This document shows, piece by piece, positions 53,001 to 59,295 of a DNA stretch of 64,000 bases. The stretch comes from Actinomadura latina NBRC 106108 (lineage in GTDB: Bacteria > Actinomycetota > Actinomycetes > Streptosporangiales > Streptosporangiaceae). Each line of letters opens with the position of its first letter. The stretch's first letter is position 1. Made by a program: the position numbers and the translations under genes. The notes under the pieces are model-generated. The model was not told the origin of the DNA. It saw only the letters and a program-made list of their open reading frames with translations, and ran no database searches. Location: contig NZ_BCQS01000033.1 of NCBI RefSeq assembly GCF_001552195.1, forward strand, positions 50,633 to 114,632, written 5' to 3'.

Positions 53001-53450
53001 CTCACCGCCCTCGCCGAGGGCACGCTCGGAGATGGGCCGTCCGCTACGCCGCCCGGCGCGCAGCGCGCCCTGGCGCTCGCCGACGAACACGCCGCCGAGC
53101 GCCAGCAGCAGACCGAAGAGACGCGCAAGCGGGAGAACGCGGCGCTCGTCGAGAGCCGGATCCTGGCGCGGGAAAGCTCACTGGACATCCAGATCCGCAA
53201 GACCGAGGAGCTCATCGCCCGCCTGCGCGGCGAGCACAAGTCCGACAGCATCATCCGGCTCCACGCCGGCCGCATCCGGAACCTGCGTGCGCATCGCGTG
53301 CAGGTCCGTCAGGACCTCACCCGGCGAAAGGAGCTGACCGTCTCCACCACCCCGGTCGCGCTCGTCCTCACAGCAGGTGCGGAGGGGCGTATTCCTTCAC
53401 GAAATCGGCCGCCCGAGGGGAGGAGTCTCCCGGGCGGTACTGCTCCATGA
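50028..53450 (+). CDS. SNF2-family DNA helicase/translocase
   Basis: SNF2/RapA-type ATPase (1,140 aa). An N-terminal ~190-residue region of unknown fold includes an SH3-like stretch (FRVGDMVQTVDTGTIGRIRN). Helicase motifs: I DEVGLGKTIEAGL (~241), II VDEAHYLRN (~347), III LLSATPLNL, V SEVGSEGLDF, VI RVEQRIGRLDRFGQ (~708). The C-terminal part ends in a charged coiled coil (~1,020-1,110). SNF2 proteins are shared parts of DISARM and other defence systems, where they move along DNA. ATG 50028 has GGAG six bases upstream. The last 83 bases overlap the convergent Hsp70 gene. N-terminal base composition is slightly less GC-rich than its neighbours, hinting at transfer. Confidence 0.9.
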   Translation: MSDHDLRYEPPGKGWGWLTTLAPASCLVIGNTPDGERDAICAVAADVREIPASPLAQAVMRRGGYAFRKNEKWYALVVWAGLNPGPPDTGNKRSNHNDHLEMAMLAYETHWKEGTQFAGDSLFRVGDMVQTVDTGTIGRIRNISSGTAGYSYNVDVGGALKRFTQQALTRIEGDPKDPSFWLSAPPADATATSLTLTWTKLRHHLTDTLYSFASSKTLFRAYQFTPVLKLLNGSSGRLLIADEVGLGKTIEAGLIWSELEQRLHLDRVLVVAPSALTRKWKAEMSRRFDRELDILKPADLEKFAAGLADRTEPELRGIISLESLRVADRVLTELTELHPRFDLVIVDEAHYLRNRESKSHALGRLLADWSDYLLLLSATPLNLGNDDLFNLMSLLDEENFGDRAVFEQQLEPNQVLNKVARSLLDQGLRREPRKLDAELARLEDTRFGAAITAQAGFTALRQLLATDRPLGPRDIAHARRLLGDLNVLSSVLTRTRKVEVTTDYKAVREARTINVDWTPEEKAYYDGVYNWCMRRAREMGTPPGFAMQMPLRLAASCIPASQEMLRSKDPVLFQQSLDDFDDERQTSLSGVDVPPVVAVRPSTDTKYERLLDTLREVRQAGIRQAMVFSFFRGTLRYLGDRLGEHFSVRVMDGGVKPENRQEIMDDFRAGKFELLLLSEVGSEGLDFEFCNVLVNYDLPWNPMRVEQRIGRLDRFGQQNEKIFVYNMHVPGTIEADIFERLYARIGVFEGSIGELEPILRSEVENIPRRVLDPKLDAKSRQAEIDRIAAAIEQRRHDTEGLDRSRAFLSGLDNLLVEGLTEKGLGSGRFIGQGEIRQIVAEMLRLLGGRIGRPDRDGVFTLVGSAPLAERLRSSRAGDDGSRYPRARLAALLQNEDRIRCTFRPEVASVSNVELLSARHPLVKLALEVLEAEGLALQRFGSVTVPGLPENGRYLVRLDLAETSGLRPLVELWATAIDLDTGETDEDAGRLLLTALAEGTLGDGPSATPPGAQRALALADEHAAERQQQTEETRKRENAALVESRILARESSLDIQIRKTEELIARLRGEHKSDSIIRLHAGRIRNLRAHRVQVRQDLTRRKELTVSTTPVALVLTAGAEGRIPSRNRPPEGRSLPGGTAP

Positions 53451-55020
53451 CCAGGCTGTGGTAGCCCGGGCCGCGGATGATCGGCCATCCAACTACGCGC
53501 AGATTCAGCTCCTGCTGCGTGGCATCCCGGACGACGAGCTGCCCATTGGGATACATCTTGAAGAGCATGCCGGGGCCGAGCCGCAGCTCGATCCCGGCCA
53601 TTTCCTTGCCCTCGTACTGAAGCGTGAGGTACTCGCCGGACGTGGAGCGGACCCGCAGCCCACCCGTGCCTCGCCCGGGCCCGGGGAAGTCGGCCCCGTG
53701 GCACTCGAATCCCAGCACGGACTTGCTCATCGCCTCCCACGGCTCGTAGAAGGGCGTGTGGGCGGGGTAGATCGTCTCGACGTGCGACCGGCCTCCCTCG
53801 GTGTACTCCAGGACGAAGTCGAAGCCCGGCCGGAGAAGGTTCAGCCGCTCGTAGGCCGTGGTGTCGGACAGGCCGGCGGCGACGGCCTCCTCGGCTCCGA
53901 CACCGGCGTCGTCGAACACCTGCGCCTTGGGGAAGAGTTCGCCGATCCTGCGCTCCACATACGGGATGCGGCTCATGCCGCCGGTCAGCAGCACAAAGTC
54001 GACGTCGCCGCTGAGTTCGTCCGGCCCCATCGCACGGAGTTCGGACGGCGACGGACTCGGCAGTCCGGTGAGCTTCGCGGCCCGGAGCGCAGCCCAGATG
54101 AACTCCTCGGCGTCGGCCATCTGCGGACGGAAGAGTTCTTCGAGGTGCGCCCGCTCGAACGTGAGGGTAGGCAGCCCGAGCCTGGCACCGAGACCACGGA
54201 CGACGATCTGGTCCCGCTCCTGCCGGGACAGCCGGACCTTGGCCTCCCGCGCCTCGCGGAGCATCACGGCCTCCAGCATCCGGCCTTGCGGGTGCGCTGC
54301 CGCGTCGAACCTCTTATCGGCCAGCTCCTGAAGCAGCTCATCGGCGATGGCCCGGTCCAGTGCGTCGCCCGCCTGGTCGACACCGGCGGCGGCCAGCACC
54401 GAGATCTTCGGATGGGCGCCGCCGTCGACGTCCAGGACCCCGATGTCGAGCGTTCCGCCTCCCATGTCGAAGACGAGCAGGCGCCCCTCCGGGGAGTGCC
54501 GGTGAGCCAGGTACCGGTGGGTCACCCACGCGATTCCCGCCGAAATCGGCTCGTCCACGAGCGAGGAGATCGTGACCGGCAACCCCGCCCGATCAGCGAG
54601 TGTCAGCAGTCGGCCGCGCTGCTCCCCGTCCCACATCGCCGGGCAGCCGAGCCGCACCTCCTCCTCCGTTCGCAAGGGTGTGCCCGCCGCTTCGGCGCGG
54701 CCACCGATCTCACGGAGCAGCGCGACGATGATCTCGTCCGCGTCGACCGTGCGCGTCTCCGCATCGGTCGAGATCTCTACGTGATCGCGGCGCTCGGTGA
54801 TGGTCCGCTTGACCGAGCGGACCGTCTGGTCCACGGGTAGGTTCTCGGCGTCCTCACCGATGAGGAGCCGGCCGGCGTCGATCCCGGCGAGCGACGGCAG
54901 CCAGTTGGTGCTGTGGCCGAGCGGCACGATGCCGACCGGGGACAAAGCGCTGCGCTCCGCGAGCAGGGACGTCGACGTACCGAAGTCGATTCCGATCGCG
55001 TGGTCCGCCGCTTTCGCCAT
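53368..55020 (-). CDS. Divergent Hsp70 (DnaK-like) protein
   Basis: Hsp70-type ATPase (550 aa). The actin-like ATPase is complete: phosphate-1 GIDFGTSTSLLAE at residues 10-22, phosphate-2 LLVFDMGGGTLDIGVLD, adenosine motif LLTGGMSRIPYVE, and GAEEAVAAGL. After about residue 385 it departs from DnaK: the usual substrate-binding domain and lid are replaced by a ~160-residue beta-rich region. That marks a specialised, non-housekeeping Hsp70. ATG 55020 has GAGAGGA seven bases upstream. It follows a GrpE-like gene on the same strand and overlaps the SNF2 gene tail to tail, so it probably serves this island. Confidence 0.88.
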   Translation of the reverse strand: MAKAADHAIGIDFGTSTSLLAERSALSPVGIVPLGHSTNWLPSLAGIDAGRLLIGEDAENLPVDQTVRSVKRTITERRDHVEISTDAETRTVDADEIIVALLREIGGRAEAAGTPLRTEEEVRLGCPAMWDGEQRGRLLTLADRAGLPVTISSLVDEPISAGIAWVTHRYLAHRHSPEGRLLVFDMGGGTLDIGVLDVDGGAHPKISVLAAAGVDQAGDALDRAIADELLQELADKRFDAAAHPQGRMLEAVMLREAREAKVRLSRQERDQIVVRGLGARLGLPTLTFERAHLEELFRPQMADAEEFIWAALRAAKLTGLPSPSPSELRAMGPDELSGDVDFVLLTGGMSRIPYVERRIGELFPKAQVFDDAGVGAEEAVAAGLSDTTAYERLNLLRPGFDFVLEYTEGGRSHVETIYPAHTPFYEPWEAMSKSVLGFECHGADFPGPGRGTGGLRVRSTSGEYLTLQYEGKEMAGIELRLGPGMLFKMYPNGQLVVRDATQQELNLRVVGWPIIRGPGYHSLVMEQYRPGDSSPRAADFVKEYAPPHLL

Positions 55021-55034
55021 CCGTAGTCCTCTCA

Positions 55035-55092
55035 CCTGGTCTGACGATGTGAGAGCCGACCTTAGACCAGGCTTCGGACATTCCTCCGAAGC
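55035..55092 (-). promoter_or_regulatory. Two hairpins in the leader of the Hsp70 gene
   Basis: CCTGGTCT (55035-55042) with AGACCAGG (55064-55071), and GCTTCGGA (55071-55078) with TCCGAAGC (55085-55092); both stems are exact 8-base pairs. They fill the 99-base gap between the GrpE-like and Hsp70 genes and are neither CIRCE nor HAIR sequences. They could be attenuator, processing or operator sites. Confidence 0.45.
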
Positions 55093-55119
55093 GGGGTGGC
55101 AACGATTCGGCCACGCCGC

Positions 55120-57102
55120 CTACTCGACGCTCACCACGGCCCGATGAAGAAGCACGTCCTCTCCCCCCGCTCGCCACCGGTATCCCGGGCGGAGCACGGT
55201 CACGGCCGTGTCCGCGGCAGGGGCTCCCATCAGCGGTTCGTGCAGCGCCCGGTCGAAGGCGACCTGCCCACCGACCTCGCCGATCGGCTCGATTTCCTGC
55301 GCCGACACCAGACCTCGCACCCGCTCGACCATGACCTCTGGACCGGTGTTCGCCGCGGCGAGTTCCTCGACCTCGGCGGCGAGTTCCGCCAGCGCCCTGA
55401 TCGCATCGATCTGCAGTTGACGTCCTTGGGAGGCCCGCAGACCCGCCACGCGGTCATGCTGCTGCTGGAGCCGCAGTTCGAGGTCGGCGTACCGTGCGCT
55501 CATGTCGGCCGCCTGTGCCTCGGCGTGAACTCTGCGTTCGGCGGCTTCCTTCACTTCTTCCTGCGCTCGGTCGAGTTCCTGCCGCAGGCTTGCCACCCGC
55601 TCTCGGCCCTCCAGCGCGTCCAGCCATGCGGAGGCGTACGGATCATCGACCGCCGCCCGCTGGAAGGCCGCCGCCACCTCGCCGGCTTGAAGGTGTTCGA
55701 CGAACTCACTGGGCAGGGCCATCAACCGGGCGAGCCGCGTCCGGCTCGTCACTGACGCCAGCTCACGCTCCATGACCGGCGAGATCACCCGTTGTGCCAC
55801 GTCAGGGCGGACCAGGACCCGCCGCAGCGCCCCCTGCGCGAGCGCCGCCAGCCCCTCTGCCGTAGCGTCTCGCCACCACGCAGGGTCGGTGACTCGCTCA
55901 GGCCACAGCTCGGCGACGGCAACGATCAGGGCCGCACGCCCCGCCTTGAACGGCAGCCGCGGCGCGAACCTGGCCAACGCGTCGGGATCGGCTCCGTCCC
56001 GCATCGGGCCGGGCAGGCGTTCCCCGAGTTCCTGGACGACCCTGTCGAGGGCATCAAACTCGCTCCGCCCCGTTTCGGCGGCCACCAGCGAGGCGAGTTC
56101 GACGATCGGACCGGGTGCGGGTGGCGGCTCTGCGGCCACGGCACGACGCAGCAGCCAGGTGGCGGCAGCACACAGTCCGTCATCGTCGGTCCCGCGGATC
56201 TCCGCGATCGCGGCCTCAAGCAGTGCTGTGAGGGCCGCCGGATCGATGTCATGGGTGTCCAGTACGGGCGTCTTCTGCGGCCGGGAGAAGAGGAGAGTCA
56301 TGACGATCGCCTTGTCGTCCGGCGTCGCCTCCCCTAGAACGCGCTCTACGTCCCTACTCGTCAGCTGCCCAAGCCCGGCGCCCGTCCGTAGAGGCCTGCT
56401 CAACAACGCGCGCTCGTCCGCCGCGGGACTCACCCCGATGGCGTTGGAGATGACCTCCCCTACCGGCAAGGGCGCTTCCGCAGTTGGAGTCCTGTTGGAA
56501 GGCGAAGCGTTGCCGGCGGCCGACGTGTCGGGGATCTCTCTCGCCTCCTCTGTCTCCGCACCGGCTTCCACCGCTTGGTTGACTTCCTCAACCGCTTCGG
56601 CCACAGAGTCGCCATCGGCTTGCCCAGGCTCTGCGTCACCCGGCACTGACGCGACGGCGGACGGCAATTTCGTCGTCTCCCTCGGGCCGTGCCATGTGTA
56701 GGTCCCCTTTTTGACGACAATGTCGTCACGCGAGGACAGCTTCGTCTGCGCTCTCTTCCACTCAGTGTCGACGCTGTCCGGCTCCAGGCCGAGATTCCGG
56801 AGCCGTTCCTTGATCGCTGCCGCATTCATCGCGGAGTCGGTCTCCCGCAGCAGCCGAGCGATCAAGCCCAGTGCATCCCGTTCCCACCACGATCGCAATG
56901 CCTCCGGATCGACGAACGACCGGTGGCGCAAGCTGCCCCTTGGGGCGAACGTCGTGGTGCCGCTGATCCGAACGTCCTCCTCCCGGCCGTCATCGTGCCA
57001 GCGGACGCTCAGTACGCCGCCCTTCCGTTCCAGAAGGTCCCCTGTGCGTACCCCCCCGTCCGCACCCGGCAGTCTGCTGACAACGATCAGGCTCTCTTCC
57101 AC
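55120..57102 (-). CDS. Multidomain protein with C-terminal GrpE-like domain
   Basis: Protein of 660 aa. An N-terminal region (~20-60) of beta strands is followed by a winged-helix-like segment (ALGLIARLLRETDSAMNAAAIKERLRNLGLEPDSV, ~75-130), an acidic linker, a long helical middle, a coiled coil (~495-570), and a C-terminal domain matching the GrpE head: AQEIEPIGEVGGQVAFDRALHEP and VLRPGYRW...LLHRAVVSV. GrpE is the nucleotide-exchange factor of DnaK; here it would serve the Hsp70 encoded next. The frame reaches a GTG at 57111, but the -10 box TAGAGT overlaps that codon; GTG 57102 lies seven bases after it and is the likely leaderless start. Confidence 0.8.
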   Translation of the reverse strand: MEESLIVVSRLPGADGGVRTGDLLERKGGVLSVRWHDDGREEDVRISGTTTFAPRGSLRHRSFVDPEALRSWWERDALGLIARLLRETDSAMNAAAIKERLRNLGLEPDSVDTEWKRAQTKLSSRDDIVVKKGTYTWHGPRETTKLPSAVASVPGDAEPGQADGDSVAEAVEEVNQAVEAGAETEEAREIPDTSAAGNASPSNRTPTAEAPLPVGEVISNAIGVSPAADERALLSRPLRTGAGLGQLTSRDVERVLGEATPDDKAIVMTLLFSRPQKTPVLDTHDIDPAALTALLEAAIAEIRGTDDDGLCAAATWLLRRAVAAEPPPAPGPIVELASLVAAETGRSEFDALDRVVQELGERLPGPMRDGADPDALARFAPRLPFKAGRAALIVAVAELWPERVTDPAWWRDATAEGLAALAQGALRRVLVRPDVAQRVISPVMERELASVTSRTRLARLMALPSEFVEHLQAGEVAAAFQRAAVDDPYASAWLDALEGRERVASLRQELDRAQEEVKEAAERRVHAEAQAADMSARYADLELRLQQQHDRVAGLRASQGRQLQIDAIRALAELAAEVEELAAANTGPEVMVERVRGLVSAQEIEPIGEVGGQVAFDRALHEPLMGAPAADTAVTVLRPGYRWRAGGEDVLLHRAVVSVE

Positions 57103-57115
57103 GGCTGACACTCTA
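57103..57115 (-). promoter_or_regulatory. -10 box for leaderless grpE-like transcript
   Basis: On the minus strand TAGAGT (57115-57110), then seven bases, then GTG at 57102. This makes the grpE-like/hsp70 pair a separately promoted leftward operon. Confidence 0.5.
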
Positions 57116-57170
57116 GACGCAGCGGCGGGTGAAGCCCGTCAGGTCCTGGGGGACGCCAAGGCTCCCGCTC

Positions 57171-57464
57171 CTATCGAGAGGATCGCAATCTGGAGGCGGT
57201 GGTGCGGAGTTTTTGCCAGGCCGCCTTGGCGTGGTTGTTCAGGCGGGTGCTGAGGCGGCGGGCGGTGGGGAATTCGGTGCCGAGGAGGCCGAGGCCGGCG
57301 AGGATGGCGACAATGCCGGGGCCCGGGAGGACGAGCATGGCGGCACCGGCGATCATGAGGGCGAAGCCGGCGATCGCGACCGCGATCTTGCGCAGGAGGC
57401 GGACTGACGCCCCGTGCCGGGGCTTCGTCCTCACCTCGGAGCGTTCCATCGTGGTCGTCGTCAC
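57171..57464 (-). CDS. PGPGW-type small membrane protein
   Basis: Membrane protein of 97 aa of the TIGR02611/PGPGW type: basic N-terminus, one or two hydrophobic segments (IAVAIAGFALMIAGAAMLVLPGPGIVAILAGLGLLGTEF) with the signature LPGPGIV, and a basic amphipathic C-terminus. Function unknown; common and conserved in actinobacteria. GTG 57464 has GGGGAGGA six bases upstream; ATG 57449 is the alternative. Confidence 0.8.
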   Translation of the reverse strand: MTTTTMERSEVRTKPRHGASVRLLRKIAVAIAGFALMIAGAAMLVLPGPGIVAILAGLGLLGTEFPTARRLSTRLNNHAKAAWQKLRTTASRLRSSR

Positions 57465-57573
57465 AGCGTCCTCCCCCGTCGCGTGGCCCCTTAAGTGGGA
57501 CGAACGGCGGGGCGGCCGAGGATCCCGATCCGGCGGGATGTGACCAGGGCCACGCCGGGCGGTCCCCGGGGGC

Positions 57574-57586
57574 TAGCATCTCGGTA
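57574..57586 (+). promoter_or_regulatory. -10 box for leaderless NUDIX transcript
   Basis: TAGCAT (57574-57579), seven bases, then ATG at 57587. Confidence 0.5.
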
Positions 57587-58093
57587 ATGGAGATCCCGTT
57601 CGGTGCGGGGCGCCGGGTGCGCGGGCGCCTGGGGGCCTGGGCGGCGCCGGTGTGGAGGCGGCTCGGCGGGCGGGCGCAGTGGCGGATCGCGCGGCTCCGG
57701 CATCAGACGTTCCTGGTGTACGCGGGCGGGATCGTCCGGGACGAGCGGGGGCGCATCCTGCTGCTGCGGCACCGGCTTTGGCCCGGGTACCGCGCGTGGG
57801 GGCTGCCCGGCGGGTATGTCAACGCCGGTGAGCGGCTGGAGGACGGGGTCGCCCGCGAGGTCCGGGAGGAGACGGCCCTGGTGGTGGACGTCCCGGGGCC
57901 TCCGCTGGGGGTCGCCAGCGGCTTCCGGCACCGGGTCGAGGCCTACTACGAGGCGCGGGTCGTCGGCGGGCGGCTTGAGCTGGACGCGGCGGAGATCCTT
58001 GAGGCGCGCTGGTTCCCCATGGACGAGCTGCCAGACGAGATGTCGCCCCGGCTCCGGAAGGTCATCGTCGCACTTGACCTCAAGCTGAGTTGA
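57587..58093 (+). CDS. NUDIX hydrolase
   Basis: NUDIX-family pyrophosphohydrolase (168 aa). The Nudix box is complete: GGYVNAGERLEDG followed by AREVREETAL (residues ~75-97), giving the metal-binding REVREE core. A basic N-terminal extension of ~35 residues precedes the fold (FLVYAGGIVRDERGRILLLRHR). Likely hydrolyses a nucleoside diphosphate linked to another group; substrate not predictable. The leaderless -10 box supports the ATG at 57587. The F420-type gene follows 18 bases on. Confidence 0.88.
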   Translation: MEIPFGAGRRVRGRLGAWAAPVWRRLGGRAQWRIARLRHQTFLVYAGGIVRDERGRILLLRHRLWPGYRAWGLPGGYVNAGERLEDGVAREVREETALVVDVPGPPLGVASGFRHRVEAYYEARVVGGRLELDAAEILEARWFPMDELPDEMSPRLRKVIVALDLKLS

Positions 58094-58111
58094 GGTCGCA
58101 GGGTGGGCGGC

Positions 58112-58513
58112 ATGAGCCTCACTGACGTGGAACGCGAGTACCTGGCGACGCAGCGGCTGGGCCGGCTCGCCACCGTGGGCCCCAAGGGCGACCCGCAGAA
58201 CAACCCGGTCGGTTTCGTTTACAACGCCGAGACCGGCACCATCGACATCCGCGGGTGGAACCTCGCCAAGAGCCGCAAGTACCGCAATCTGCGCGACAAC
58301 GACCAGGTGGCGTTCGTCGTCGACGACCTGGCCTCCGTCCAGCCGTGGCACGCGCGTGGCATCGAGATCCGGGGACGTGCTGAGACCGCGGTCGCGGAGG
58401 CTCCGGAAGGGACGCATTTCGGGGACGACGTCATTCGCGTCCATCCCCGCACCGTCTTCTCCTGGGGCATCGATCCGGACGCCGAAGGGATGACCAAACG
58501 CGTCGTTGAGTAG
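58112..58513 (+). CDS. PPOX-class F420-dependent enzyme
   Basis: Split-barrel protein (133 aa): REYLATQRLGRLATVGPKGDPQNNPVGFVYN at the start, DIRGWNLAKSRKYRNLRDNDQVAFVVDDL in the middle, and IRVHPRTVFSWGID at the end. It belongs to the family of F420/flavin-binding PPOX-class proteins, distinct from the one at 11.6 kb. Probably co-transcribed with the NUDIX gene. ATG 58112 is preferred; a GTG nine bases upstream is possible. Confidence 0.85.
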   Translation: MSLTDVEREYLATQRLGRLATVGPKGDPQNNPVGFVYNAETGTIDIRGWNLAKSRKYRNLRDNDQVAFVVDDLASVQPWHARGIEIRGRAETAVAEAPEGTHFGDDVIRVHPRTVFSWGIDPDAEGMTKRVVE

Positions 58514-58584
58514 GGCCATCCGACGGGGTCCCGAACGCGCCGCGGGCCGCGCAGATCGGCGGTCCGTCGCCGGGCCGGCGGGCC

Positions 58585-59052
58585 TCAGGCGCCCGGGAGG
58601 GGTTCCTGGAGGGCGAACCGGTCGCCGGTGGCGTGGCATTTGGGGCAGCGGGCCGGCGCGTGCTTCCCCCGGACGACCTCACCGCAGACGGCGCACGCCC
58701 ATTCGGTGGTCAGCAGCGCCATGACGTCCGAGCGGGAGACGACCCCGACGAGGTCGCGGCCCGACAGCACCGGGACGCGGCGGATGCGCCGCTCCAGGAG
58801 CAGGTGGCGGGCCTCCTCGACGTCGGTGTCCTCGGTGACGCTGATGACACCGGTCGTCATCACGTCCGCGGCGGTCTCCCCTTCGCGGGACAGCAGGTCG
58901 TACTCGCTGACCAGGCCCACGACGGCGCCGTGGCCGTCGACGACGGGGACGGCGCTGATCCGGCGGGCGCGCAGCAGGGCCGCGACGTCGGGCACGGGCG
59001 CCTCCCGCTCCACGGTGACCACCGGGCTCGTCATGATCTCTTTGACCTTCAC
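58585..59052 (-). CDS. CBS-domain protein with C-terminal rubredoxin-like zinc ribbon
   Basis: Protein of 155 aa: two CBS domains (EIMTSPVVTVEREAPVPDVAALL...VPVVDGHGAVVGLVSEYDLL, then DVMTTGVISVTEDTDVEEARHLLLERRIRRVPVLSGRDLVGVVSRSDVM) followed by a four-Cys ribbon CAVCGEV...CPKCH. CBS pairs bind adenine nucleotides; the ribbon suggests metal binding, and the pairing is known from actinobacterial stress proteins. The frame is open to 59196, but the CBS fold begins right after the GTG at 59052. Confidence 0.8.
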   Translation of the reverse strand: MKVKEIMTSPVVTVEREAPVPDVAALLRARRISAVPVVDGHGAVVGLVSEYDLLSREGETAADVMTTGVISVTEDTDVEEARHLLLERRIRRVPVLSGRDLVGVVSRSDVMALLTTEWACAVCGEVVRGKHAPARCPKCHATGDRFALQEPLPGA

Positions 59053-59250
59053 TGCTGCCGCCCCAGAATCAAGCGGGCCCCCGCACCGTCCGGTGGGGGA
59101 AGCCCGGTCGTCGTCCTCCCACATGACCTTAGATGTCGCGATCGTTCCGGTCTGCACCGGGCCGGAACGGGCCGCTCGTCCGCAGGTCGCTATCACTCCT
59201 TCCCCGATATCGCACGGATGATCCGGATCCGGGCCGGGCCGCGCACGGCA

Positions 59251-59289
59251 GGGCCCGGTACGGAGGCGCCGAGCCTCCGCACCGGGCCC
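59251..59289 (-). terminator. Strong hairpin after the CE15 esterase gene
   Basis: GGGCCCGGTACGGAGGC (59251-59267) pairs with 59273-59289 along 17 bases with a single mismatch and a 5-base loop, starting seven bases beyond the leftward esterase stop. The remaining gap to the CBS gene (59053-59250) shows no other element. Confidence 0.7.
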
Positions 59290-59295
59290 CCGGAA

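Noticed and set aside
55035..55092. CIRCE or HAIR heat-shock operator before the Hsp70 gene
   Set aside because: The inverted repeats do not match TTAGCACTC-N9-GAGTGCTAA or CTTGAGT-N7-ACTCAAG.
47150..57102. Assignment to DISARM or BREX
   Set aside because: No MTase, DrmB-type DUF1998, BrxL, PglZ or PglX was found; only the SNF2 ATPase is shared in type.
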